Assembly (NCBI GenBank): GCA_017527435.1
Contig: JAFXQB010000022.1
Coordinates: 62,001-126,000 of the forward strand
Origin: Salinivirgaceae bacterium
Lineage (GTDB): Bacteria; Bacteroidota; Bacteroidia; Bacteroidales; SZUA-534
Direction of reading: 5' to 3'
DNA: 64,000 nt
In this document: positions 46,093 through 54,900 of the stretch, piece after piece
How the letters are laid out: every line of letters starts with the position of its first letter
How positions within the stretch are numbered: position 1 is the stretch's first letter
Position numbers and translations under genes: made by a program
The notes under the pieces: model-generated
The model's database searches: none
What the model was told of the DNA's origin: nothing
The model's input: only the letters and a program-made list of their open reading frames with translations

Positions 46093-47382
46093 TTACTGAT
46101 TTAATACTGATTTATAAACGTTGTAAACGTGTTTTGCCGACTCTTCCCAGCGCAGGCTGTTGGCCTCTTTCAAGCCGTTCTCGCCGATGGTTTGGGCAAG
46201 AGCGGGATAGTTGAGCAGAGCGTAAATGGCGTTGGCCATCTTGTCGATGTCCCAGAAGTCAATCTTGATGGCGTGCTTCAAAATCTCGCTCACACCCGAC
46301 TGCTTCGAGATGATGACAGGAACACCCGACTGCATCGCCTCGAGCGGCGAAATGCCGAAGGGCTCCGAAACCGATGGCATAATGTAGACGTCGCTGTATT
46401 TGAACATACGGAACACAGCGTCGCCGCGCAGGAAGCCCGTGAAGTGGAACTTGTCCATAATGCCCAGACTTGCGGCGCGTTCAATCATCTTGTTCATCAT
46501 ATCGCCGCTGCCAGCCATCACAAACCGCACGTTGTCCATCTTCTTGAGCACCTTGTAGGCGGCCTCAATGAAGAACTCGGGACCCTTCTGCATTGTGATT
46601 CGGCCCAGGAACGTCACCACCTTCTCGTCGAAGCCGCGTTTCTCGCGGTCGATGGCTTTCAGGTTGGGCTCCACGGCGTTGTAAACGGTCACCACCTTGT
46701 CGGGCGATTGGCCGTATTTGTTGATAACGATGTCGCGCGTCAGGTTGCTGACGGTGATGGCCTTGTCGGCTGCGTCGAGACCTGCTTTCTCAATGTTGTA
46801 AACGGCAGGATTCACGCGGCCGCCGCTACGGTCGAAATCGGTGGCGTGAACGTGCACAACAAGCGGCTTGCCCGACACACGCTTCGCGGCCATTCCTGCG
46901 GGATAGGCCAGCCAGTCGTGGGCGTGAATGATGTCGAAATCGTACATTGTGGCAATCTGCTCGGCAATCAGGCTGTAGTAGTAGATTTCGGTGAACAGGT
47001 TGTCGCCGTATTTTCCTGTGAACGGAATGCAGCCCGACTCTCCCACCTCAACAATGTGCTTGCCGTAGTAACGTTTGTTGTTTCTCAACGCGAAGTACTC
47101 CTCAGGCGTTGAGTACGGAACCAGATTCGAGCCCACCTCAATGTACTGAAGGTTCTTGACTTGTCCCGAATAACTCTCTGATTTTGTGACTCTCAGCGGA
47201 ATGTTTCCCGCACCCACGAGTTTGATGGCCTCTTGGTCCTCGTCGCCGTAAGCCTTTGGCACGACGAAAATAACCTCAAGGTCGTCAATCTTCGACATAC
47301 CTTTGGTCAGGCCGTAGCAAGCGGTGCCCAAACCTCCAGAAATGTGCGGCGGAAACTCCCACCCAAACATTAAGACTTTCAT
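46093..47382 (-). CDS. Glycosyltransferase family 4, glycogen-synthase-like
   Basis: 429 residues of GT-B fold. The N-terminal MFGWEFPPHISGGLGTACYGL contains the GGLG nucleotide-sugar loop found in GT4/GT5 alpha-glucan synthases. HAHDWLAYPAGMAAKRVSG and HVHATDFDRSGG form the acceptor side, and the C-terminal SVSEPFGISPLEAMQSGVPV carries the EX7E motif. The catalytic pair R/K appears in FLGRITMQKGPE. In context (GDE, GH57, synthase-phosphorylase) it probably elongates or primes cytoplasmic alpha-glucan. It starts 22 bases after the debranching gene. Confidence 0.92.
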   Translation of the reverse strand: MKVLMFGWEFPPHISGGLGTACYGLTKGMSKIDDLEVIFVVPKAYGDEDQEAIKLVGAGNIPLRVTKSESYSGQVKNLQYIEVGSNLVPYSTPEEYFALRNNKRYYGKHIVEVGESGCIPFTGKYGDNLFTEIYYYSLIAEQIATMYDFDIIHAHDWLAYPAGMAAKRVSGKPLVVHVHATDFDRSGGRVNPAVYNIEKAGLDAADKAITVSNLTRDIVINKYGQSPDKVVTVYNAVEPNLKAIDREKRGFDEKVVTFLGRITMQKGPEFFIEAAYKVLKKMDNVRFVMAGSGDMMNKMIERAASLGIMDKFHFTGFLRGDAVFRMFKYSDVYIMPSVSEPFGISPLEAMQSGVPVIISKQSGVSEILKHAIKIDFWDIDKMANAIYALLNYPALAQTIGENGLKEANSLRWEESAKHVYNVYKSVLNQ

Positions 47383-47404
47383 TATCAGTTATTTTTATTG
47401 TTCT

Positions 47405-47734
47405 TTATTTCTTTTTCGATGCCTTTGCGGCGGCTTTGGCGGCTTTCGGTTCGGCCTTTTTAGCGGTCTTCGCCGATGCTTTCTTTGCTTCAGCCTTTGC
47501 TGCGGCTTTCTTTGGTTCGGCTTTCGCCGATGCCTTCTTTGTTTCAGCCTTTACGGCTGCCTTCTTCGGCTCTGCCTTCTTCACTTCCTTCTTCACTGCG
47601 GCCTTCTTTGGTTCGGCCTTCTTCACTTCCTTCTTCGCTGCGTTTTTTTTCGGCTCTGCCTTTGCCTTCGGCTCTGATTTCTTCGGGTCCTTCTTTGCTG
47701 TCGCTTTCTTGGCGGGTTTGGCCTCAACAGCGGT
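47405..47734 (-). repeat. Repeat-encoded Lys/Ala/Pro tail of the debranching enzyme
   Basis: About 109 codons of near-repeats built on AEPKKAAVKKEVKK and AEAKKASAK units. DNA repeats follow the protein repeats (for example, the plus strand shows GCCTTCTTTGGTTCGGC-type sequence several times), so the tail can probably vary in length between strains by slippage or recombination. Confidence 0.8.
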
Positions 47735-49669
47735 CTCGCCTGCGAAAGTGTTCGACAGTTTTTTCATATAAAGCAGTGCCGCGAAACTCAATGCGAACGA
47801 AATGGCACCCTTTCCGTGATACGGTGGGTCACCGTGATACATCTCTGATATACAACTGATTCCAGCCGTTCTCATCTCGGGCTCGAAGGTCTCAAGGAAC
47901 TTGTTAACCAGCGATTCAATCATACGCGGTTGGATTTTTGCCAGCGCATCGATGTAGGCGGCGTAGAGCCACGGCCAAACCGAGCCGTTGAAGGCGGCGT
48001 TCTCGCGCTGCTCCTCAGTGCCACGGTAGTGCGACACGTAGCGCGGGTCGTCGGGTGTGAGCGAGCGGATGCCGTAAGCGGTCATCAGTTGCTCCTCAAC
48101 CACACGCAGAACGGCTTTAATCTGATGCTTGTCGAGCATTGTGTAGTCAAGAGCGCAAGCCAGCAATTGGTTCGGACGGACTTGTGTGTTTGCATAGTCG
48201 TATGTCACATAGTCAGCCAGATAGCCGCGCTCATCGTTCCAGAATGTGGCAACGAAACTGCCCTTCACTTTCTCGGCCAGTTCAGCCCATTTCTTGCCAA
48301 AGGTCTTGTCGCCTTTGCTCTTGTCGAGAACGTACATTATTGCGTTGTACCACAATGCGTTGGTCTCAACAGCATAGCCGTTGCGCGGCATCACGGGGCG
48401 GCCGTGGATGGTTGCGTTCATCCAGGTGTTGGCCACTGCGTCCGATGTGTTGTAAACCATACCGTTCTCGTCGATGCGGAAACTGATTTTGTGCTCCAGA
48501 TAAAGGTTCATCACCTTCTTAACGTCTTTTCCGAATTCCTTCCAGACGTCGTACTGCGGATATTGCTTGTCAATCTGCTGAATGCACCAAACGAGCCACA
48601 ACGGCACGTCGGAACGGCAGTCGGCGTAATCGTCAAGATTGGTGCTTCCGCTTGCCAGTGTGTTGGTTATCTGACTGATGAGCGTTGAGAGAACGCTCTT
48701 GTAAATCATCGGTGTCTCGTTCTTGTAGAGCAGGTTGGGCAGAGCGATGAGCGCGTCGCGGGTGCGAGCGGGATACCACGGATAACCAGCCAGAATGCGG
48801 GTTTCCTTGCCCTCGTTCAGGAACAACTGCGCGGCGCCGTTAATCAGGCAGTTCTCGAAACTGTTGCGCGGTGTGCGGTCACTCACCTCGTCGTCAAATT
48901 TCTTCTTCAGCGTGTTGGTCTTAATCTCGCTCAATCCAGCCGAGACAATGATGCTCTCGCCCTTCTTGATAGGCGCCTCGAAATATCCAGGCACGAACAA
49001 ATCCTCTTTGAAATCGTAGCCGCGCTTCTGCTCCAGTATGTACTCAATGTTGTAGTACCAGTCGGGTGCCGACACAAACTCGCACTTCTTCGAAGTTTGG
49101 ATATAAAGGTCGGGATAGCCCTGATACATACACGATGAGATGCCGTTGTCAACCATCTTCACCTTGGTGTTTGCGTCAAGGTTGGCCTTGCTCAGCGCGT
49201 GAATGTTGCGGAAGGCAAGGAACGGTTTGAAACGTATTTTGGTCTCGCTGTGAGCGTCGAGCAGAGTGTAGCGGACAAGCATCCGCGGCTCGCTCTTGAC
49301 CAGGATTTTCTCCTTTTTCAGAACCACGCCGCCAACACCGTAGATGAGTGTCGGTATGGGGTTGGTATAGAATTCGGTAACATACTTGTGGCCTTTGGGC
49401 TCGTAATTGTCACCCTCATATTTATGCAAAGCCAGATTGAATTCGCGCTCGTGCTGAATGATGGTCTCATCGAGCGACGAGAGCAGCACGTGGCGTCCGC
49501 CATCGACCTGCGGCAGCGGGCACACCAGCAATCCGTGATATTTACGGTTGTTGCAGCCAATCAGCGTTGTGAGCGAATACGAGCCCGCGCGGTTGGTGCG
49601 CAACACCTCTTTTGTCAAGGAATTCTCAAGATTTACAAGTTCTGTTTTGTCAAACTCCAAATATCCCAT
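47405..49669 (-). CDS. Glycogen debranching enzyme (amylo-alpha-1,6-glucosidase, GH133) with histone-H1-like tail
   Basis: First gene of the alpha-glucan operon. Residues 1 to about 640 are a complete GDE: N-terminal domain with RTNRAGSYSLTTLIGCNNRKYHGLLV, and the GH133 catalytic barrel with ILAGYPWYPARTRDALIALP, YNTSDAVANTWMNA and FNGSVWPWLYAAYIDAL. It removes alpha-1,6 branches in the cytoplasm. Residues 646-754 (DNA 47405-47734) form an added Lys/Ala/Pro/Glu tail of repeated KKAEPKKAAVK-like units, resembling bacterial histone-H1-like and AlgP-type tails. The strongly basic tail could bind nucleic acid, ribosomes or polyanions; its role is unknown. Confidence 0.92.
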   Translation of the reverse strand: MGYLEFDKTELVNLENSLTKEVLRTNRAGSYSLTTLIGCNNRKYHGLLVCPLPQVDGGRHVLLSSLDETIIQHEREFNLALHKYEGDNYEPKGHKYVTEFYTNPIPTLIYGVGGVVLKKEKILVKSEPRMLVRYTLLDAHSETKIRFKPFLAFRNIHALSKANLDANTKVKMVDNGISSCMYQGYPDLYIQTSKKCEFVSAPDWYYNIEYILEQKRGYDFKEDLFVPGYFEAPIKKGESIIVSAGLSEIKTNTLKKKFDDEVSDRTPRNSFENCLINGAAQLFLNEGKETRILAGYPWYPARTRDALIALPNLLYKNETPMIYKSVLSTLISQITNTLASGSTNLDDYADCRSDVPLWLVWCIQQIDKQYPQYDVWKEFGKDVKKVMNLYLEHKISFRIDENGMVYNTSDAVANTWMNATIHGRPVMPRNGYAVETNALWYNAIMYVLDKSKGDKTFGKKWAELAEKVKGSFVATFWNDERGYLADYVTYDYANTQVRPNQLLACALDYTMLDKHQIKAVLRVVEEQLMTAYGIRSLTPDDPRYVSHYRGTEEQRENAAFNGSVWPWLYAAYIDALAKIQPRMIESLVNKFLETFEPEMRTAGISCISEMYHGDPPYHGKGAISFALSFAALLYMKKLSNTFAGETAVEAKPAKKATAKKDPKKSEPKAKAEPKKNAAKKEVKKAEPKKAAVKKEVKKAEPKKAAVKAETKKASAKAEPKKAAAKAEAKKASAKTAKKAEPKAAKAAAKASKKK

Positions 49670-49989
49670 TGCTTTATTTTTTATAGAATTACAATTATTT
49701 CGTTGAATCTCGTTTCTAACACTTAAAAGAATTTAGTTTTTACCTTAAAAGTATTACACACTTTTCCCAGAAAAGTTTCGCAAAGTTACGTATTTATTTG
49801 CTAAAGCGGTTACAGAAAACCAATTTTTAAAAACTGATAATCGTCAGTTGCAAAACCGCCCCACTATTATGAGTTAACGTTTGCACAGGGGTATGCGTAG
49901 ATTACGTATTGTGCTGTGTTCGGTGGCGGTTATAAAATAAAGTGGTGAATATTTCTTCACCCCAAGCTATTTTTTATTCATCATATACG

Positions 49990-50017
49990 ATAAAAACGAG
50001 CAATGGCGCGTCTCTAC
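49990..50017. repeat. Decayed copy of the 28-bp palindromic repeat
   Basis: The right arm GGCGCGTCTCTAC (50005-50017) is identical to that of the copy at 30522-30549. The left half keeps about two thirds of the expected bases. Confidence 0.6.
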
Positions 50018-50056
50018 AATGAGTACGTTATTTTTTCAAAATCTTTAAAAGATAGA

Positions 50057-50066
50057 AACGTTCGGT
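50057..50066 (-). promoter_or_regulatory. Inverted ACCGAACGTT motif
   Basis: Reads AACGTTCGGT on the plus strand, the reverse complement of ACCGAACGTT found at 50874-50883 and, with one change, at 50222-50231. Candidate distal TetR site about 200 bases before the regulator gene. Confidence 0.4.
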
Positions 50067-50188
50067 GTGAAGTGAAAATGTTTTATCTGCATATATCATA
50101 ATAGGTGTCCCCTTGTTACGTTTTTTCAGTCGTCAAGATGACTTTGGACTGTTGTGAAAAAAAATTTTTCACCTACCCTATTTTTCTC

Positions 50189-50218
50189 TTGACAAACCAA
50201 AAAACCGCCTTACATTTG
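50189..50218 (+). promoter_or_regulatory. Promoter of the TetR-efflux locus
   Basis: TTG at 50189-50191, 19 bases, then TACATTTG at 50211-50218: an exact fit to the Bacteroidota TTG-N19-TAnnTTTG promoter. Transcription would begin near 50225, inside the candidate operator. Confidence 0.65.
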
Positions 50219-50220
50219 CA

Positions 50221-50245
50221 TACCGACCGTTCAGTATTTGGCGGT
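50221..50245 (+). promoter_or_regulatory. Candidate TetR operator at the transcription start
   Basis: TACCGACCGTTCA is followed by GTATTTGGCGGT; GACCG and CGGTC form an inverted repeat across the site. It directly abuts the -7 element. A near-identical TACCGAACGTTCA occurs after the tetR gene, before the efflux genes. Confidence 0.55.
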
Positions 50246-50263
50246 CAATATAAATTATTGATT

Positions 50264-50851
50264 ATGAACGACACAAGAGATTTTATCATCGACGAAGCCT
50301 ACAAGCTTTTCCTGACACAAAGCTACGAAGCCGTTTCAATTAGCACCATCAGCGATGCCATTGGGCTGACCAAAGGGGCTCTCTATCACCACTTCACCAA
50401 CAAGGAAGATTTATTCAAAGCGGTGATTGACAAGCACTTTCCATCATTTTTATCTAAAGATGGACGAGCCGATATCACCGTTAAGGAAGTGATTGAGATT
50501 TGCGCGCAAGATGCTGAAAACGTTTTACGCAGCCTGTGTCCCAAGGATATGAAATTCAACCCCATCAGTTTTATTGGCATAATGAGCGATGCCTTCCGTC
50601 ACTACTCCGAATTTGCCAAATCAAAACTCAACGAGATTGACACTTGCATCAACCGGCTACGCGACGTGGTGGTGCGAGCCATCGACAGTGAAGAAATTCG
50701 CTCGGACATCGACCCTACCATTGTGGCAAAACAACTATTCTCAACCACATTGGGAACGGCCACCGAAGTGCTACACAATCACACTATCGAAGAAACAGTG
50801 AACAACCTGCGCGCCGAGCTGAATCAGTTTTACGCACTGCTCAAGAAATGA
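50264..50851 (+). CDS. TetR/AcrR-family transcriptional regulator
   Basis: 195 residues from ATG 50264; a longer frame to 50105 lacks support because it would include the promoter and operator. The N-terminal HTH is SISTISDAIGLTKGALYHHF, a close match to the TetR consensus, and the C-terminal helical ligand domain is typical in length. The gene lies directly upstream of the efflux adaptor and permease in the same direction, so it most likely represses its own transcript and the pump until a ligand binds. The inducer is unknown. Confidence 0.92.
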   Translation: MNDTRDFIIDEAYKLFLTQSYEAVSISTISDAIGLTKGALYHHFTNKEDLFKAVIDKHFPSFLSKDGRADITVKEVIEICAQDAENVLRSLCPKDMKFNPISFIGIMSDAFRHYSEFAKSKLNEIDTCINRLRDVVVRAIDSEEIRSDIDPTIVAKQLFSTTLGTATEVLHNHTIEETVNNLRAELNQFYALLKK

Positions 50852-50872
50852 TTTTTTAAAAACGAACAAAGA

Positions 50873-50887
50873 TACCGAACGTTCAAT
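50873..50887 (+). promoter_or_regulatory. Second candidate TetR operator, before the efflux genes
   Basis: TACCGAACGTTCAAT, with the perfect GAACGTTC palindrome, 79 bases before the adaptor ATG. It shares 12 of 13 bases with TACCGACCGTTCA at 50221. No clear TAnnTTTG element follows, so the efflux genes may also be read from the tetR promoter. Confidence 0.5.
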
Positions 50888-50965
50888 TAATAAAAAAAAC
50901 TGACAATAGAACCCATAAAAACAATTGGAAATCATAATTCACAAATCATAAAATAACAAAACAAA

Positions 50966-51994
50966 ATGAAAATCAGATTTTTAACACCGGCACTTGCGCT
51001 TGCACTGCTTGCAGGCTGTGCCAACAAAAACGAGAAAGCGGCTGAGACCGCGCCAATCAAGGTTACAACGGCTACGGTTGTAAATCAGTCGACGGTTCAG
51101 CGGCTGAATTTCAGCGGCACGGTGGAAGCCGGGCAGACCATTCCGCTTACTTTTGAGATGACAGGAACAGTGCAGAAGGTGCTGGTTGAAGCTGGCGATG
51201 CGGTTAAGGAAGGACAACTGCTGGCCACCATCGACAAAACCGACGCACGCAATATGTACGATATGGCGCAAGCCAAGCAAAAGCAGGCGCAGGACGCTTA
51301 CGACCGCTTGAAATCGGTTTACGAGAAGGGCAGCCTTCCCGAAGTGAAGTGGATTGAGATGCAGACCAATCTGGAACAGGCAAACTCGTCGCTGAAGATT
51401 GCCGAGAACAATTTGAAAAAGTGCGACTTGAAATCGCCTGTGAGCGGCGTTGTTGGCCGCCGCAATGTTGAACCTGGAATGTCGGCCATCTCAATCACCG
51501 GAGCACCAATCGAAATTGTTGATTTAAAAACCGTTAACATCAAAATATCGATTCCCGAGAAGGAAATCGGCAAGCTTGCAAAGGGCACCGACGCCACCTT
51601 TACTGTCGGGGCGCTCGGCGGCAAGGAATTCAATGGTGAAGTTACCAACATCAGCCCCGTGGCCGACCGTCTGTCGCGCACCTACGAAGCTAAAATTCAG
51701 GTGAATAACCGCAGCGGCGAACTCAAACCGGGCATGGTTTGTGACGTGAGAATCGAAATTGCCGACAACGCCAAAAGGCTGCTTCTGCCCTACCTGTGCG
51801 TGTCGAAGGACAACGAAAATCAGCAATATGTGTATCTGATTGACAAAAAGACAAATACAGCGCAGAAACGCATTGTCACAACCGGCAATTATTACGATAA
51901 GTATTTGGAAATCACATCGGGCCTGAATGAAGGCGATTTGGTTGTGAAAAACGGTAAGGAAAAATTAACCAACAACTGCTTAATTAGTTTGTAA
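50966..51994 (+). CDS. RND efflux periplasmic adaptor (membrane fusion protein), lipoprotein
   Basis: 342 residues with lipoprotein signal ALALALLAGCANK, so anchored to the inner membrane from the periplasm. The lipoyl/barrel-sandwich halves (EAGDAVKEGQLLATIDKTDA and KCDLKSPVSGVVGRRNVEPG) flank a coiled-coil hairpin (about 90-150). A beta-barrel domain and the membrane-proximal domain follow. It bridges the RND permease and the outer-membrane channel. The stop is two bases before the start of the fused permease-TolC gene, so the two are translated together. Confidence 0.94.
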   Translation: MKIRFLTPALALALLAGCANKNEKAAETAPIKVTTATVVNQSTVQRLNFSGTVEAGQTIPLTFEMTGTVQKVLVEAGDAVKEGQLLATIDKTDARNMYDMAQAKQKQAQDAYDRLKSVYEKGSLPEVKWIEMQTNLEQANSSLKIAENNLKKCDLKSPVSGVVGRRNVEPGMSAISITGAPIEIVDLKTVNIKISIPEKEIGKLAKGTDATFTVGALGGKEFNGEVTNISPVADRLSRTYEAKIQVNNRSGELKPGMVCDVRIEIADNAKRLLLPYLCVSKDNENQQYVYLIDKKTNTAQKRIVTTGNYYDKYLEITSGLNEGDLVVKNGKEKLTNNCLISL

Positions 51995-51996
51995 TC

Positions 51997-54900
51997 ATGA
52001 AAATAACATTCATAGAACGGGCAATGCGTAATAACACGGTTGTTATTACCATTGTGCTCTCGCTAATGCTTGTGGGCATTGTGGCGCTGATTAAGATGCC
52101 GCGCAATGAGATGCCCGTTTTCACTATCCGTCAGGGACTTGTGGTGGGCGTTTATCCGGGTGCGTCGTCGGAACAGGTAGCCGAGCAACTGACCACCGCT
52201 GTTGAGAATTATACCTTTGGTTATAAGGAAGTTAAGAAGAGCGGAACATATTCGTATTCGCGTGAAGGGATGATGTATATGTTTGTGGAACTGACCGCCG
52301 ACTGCAAAGATGCCGACGAGTTCTGGTCGAAATACAAGCACGGGTTGGACCAACTGAAGTCCACACTGCCGTCGGGTGTGCTAATGCTCTTCGCCAATTC
52401 CGATTTTGGCGACACATCTGCCTTGTTGATAACACTTTCGAGCGATAACCACACCTATAAAGACCTTGAGCTTCAGTTGAAAAAACTTGAAGCCGAAGTG
52501 CGCAAAATCCCCGCCACATCGAAGGTTAAGCACGTGGGATTGCAGAAAGAGAAGATTTTTGTGAACGTCGACCCCGACAAGCTTAACGAGTACAATATCA
52601 AATCGTTATCACTGTTAAGTGCGTTCCAAGCCAACGGTCTTGTGGGCTACGCCGGCAACATCGACGACGGCGAGACGCAGCTCAACATGCATTTTGGCGA
52701 GAATTTCGAGTCGGAAAAAGACCTTGCCGAGCAGATTGTCTATTCTGACCCCGACGGCAATGTGGTGAGACTCAAAGATATAGCCACTATTGAGCGCCGC
52801 TACGAAGACCCTGACAGCTACATCAAGCAAAACGGCCGCAAGACCATTCTGCTGTCGCTCGAGATGCAGAACGGCAACAACATTGTTGAATACGGCGAAG
52901 CTGTGGACAAAGCCATCGAGACTTTCAAAGCGCAACTGCCTGACGGAATTGACGTTGAGAAGATTTCGGAACTGCCGAAATACGTGAAAGAGTCGGTGAA
53001 CGACTTCATGCGCGAGTTTCTGATAGCCATTGTCTGCGTCATCTGCGTAACAATGCTGCTTCTACCGCTGCGTGTGGCTTCGGTGGCCGGCATCACAGTG
53101 CCCATATCGGTGCTGATAACACTGGCGGTGCTCTATTTCTGCGGCATCACGCTCGAAATGGTGTCATTGGCATCGCTGATTTTGGTTTTAGGTATGATTG
53201 TAGACAACTCTATTGTGGTGATTGACAACCACGTAGAGATGATTGACCACGGTTTGTCGCCATGGCACTCGGCCATCAAGAGCGCCAAAGAGTTGAGCGG
53301 CTCGGTGATTGTGGCCACCATCGCCATCATCTGCGTTTATGTGCCGCTGGGCTTCATGATTCCGGGCTCGGCCGGCGAATTCCTTGAAATCATACCGACA
53401 GTGGTAGCTATCGCGCTTGTCATTTCGGTGATTGTGGCCCTACTGATGGTGCCATATCTGAATTTCGTATTCATTAAAAAAGGATTGAAGAAAAACTCTG
53501 AAAATGAAGGCGAAACGAAACAACGCCGTTCGTTCCTTGATGTAATGCAAGGCGTTTACGACCGTTTGCTCGAACGTTCGTTCAAACACCGCGGACTGAT
53601 GATTTTAGCCACTTTGGCGATAATCGGTGTGTCTTTATGGGGCTTCACCACCATCGACCAAGAGCTGTTCCCGAAGATGGAACGAAATCAGTTTGCCGTT
53701 GAGATTTACCTGCCCACAGGTTCATCGCTCAAGCAGACCGAAGTGGTTGTGGATAGTGTTGAAAAACTGCTACTTAACGACAGCCGTGTTACCAATGTCA
53801 CAAGTTTCATCGGCACAAGCTCGCCACGATTCCACACTGTTTACGCGCCCAAAATGCCGGCGCCGAATTTCGGTCAGCTGCTGGTGAACACCGTGTCGAA
53901 TCAGGCCACAAAAGACATCGTAAGAGATTATGAGACAACCTATTCCGACCGTTTTGCCGAAGCACACGTGAAGTGGAAGATTCTGGCAATGCAGTTCACA
54001 TCATCGCCAATCGAGATCCGCATATCATCTGACTCGATAAACGATATTCATAAGGTTGAAAAACAGATATTTGAGATAGTAAACCGCACTGACGGCATCG
54101 GCTGGGCCCGCACCGACTGGGACCAAATGCAACAGAATGTCCGCATCGATGTTGACCGCGACAAAGCCAACCGCATGGGCATATCCAAGAGCCTGATTGC
54201 CACATCGTTGCTGGCCGGATTCAACAGTCTGCCGCTCACCACCATCTGGGAAGGCGACTATCCTGTTGACGTTGAGCTGACAATGAAAAACGAAGGCGAG
54301 ACTGACGGCATCGAATCGCTTGAAAATAAATACATTATGTCGCCTAAAACATTCACAACCGTGCCCTTGCGCTCGATTGCCACGCTGCGGCCTGAATGGA
54401 ACGAAGGCACTGTGGTTCACCGCAACGGCGTGCCCACACTCACCATCGTCATCGACGAGAAGCCGGGCTACGTGGCTTCGAACATTCTGAACGAGATGAT
54501 GCCGCAGATTGCCGCACTCGACCTGCCGGTGGGAACGTCAATCAGCTACGGCGGCGACTACGAAGGCACCGAAGAAGTGTTTGTGCCGATGGGTATAGCA
54601 TTGGGACTGAGCATTATACTGATTTTCTTCGTGTTGCTGTTCCAATTCAAGAAATTCAAAGTTGTACTGCTCATCATGTCGGGTATGCTGATGACCATCC
54701 CTGGCGCCGTAATCGGTTTGAAACTAATGGGTTATCCGTTCAGTATCACTGCTTTTGTGGGCATCACAAGTCTTTGCGGAATGATTGTCCGTAATGGTAT
54801 CATTCTAATCGACTACGCTCGCGAACTGCGTGACAAAGAGAAACTTACAGTGCGCGAAGCCGCCATTGCCGCTGGCAAACGCCGTATGCGCCCAATCTTC

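Larger units (their letters stand above)
49670..50188. other. Long intergenic region between the glycogen operon and the TetR gene
   Basis: No gene supported. It holds a possible -7 element for the glycogen operon (TAACTTTG on the minus strand at 49788-49781), a decayed copy of the 28-bp palindrome (49990-50017) and an inverted ACCGAACGTT motif (50057-50066) matching sites near the TetR gene. The rest is AT-rich without clear structure. Confidence 0.6.

Noticed and set aside
47405..47734. Separate gene for a histone-like protein
   Set aside because: The tail is in the same frame as the debranching enzyme without a stop, start or promoter of its own.
50105..50263. Longer N-terminus of the TetR protein
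   Set aside because: This part contains a near-perfect promoter and the candidate operator, and the HTH sits at the normal distance from the ATG at 50264.
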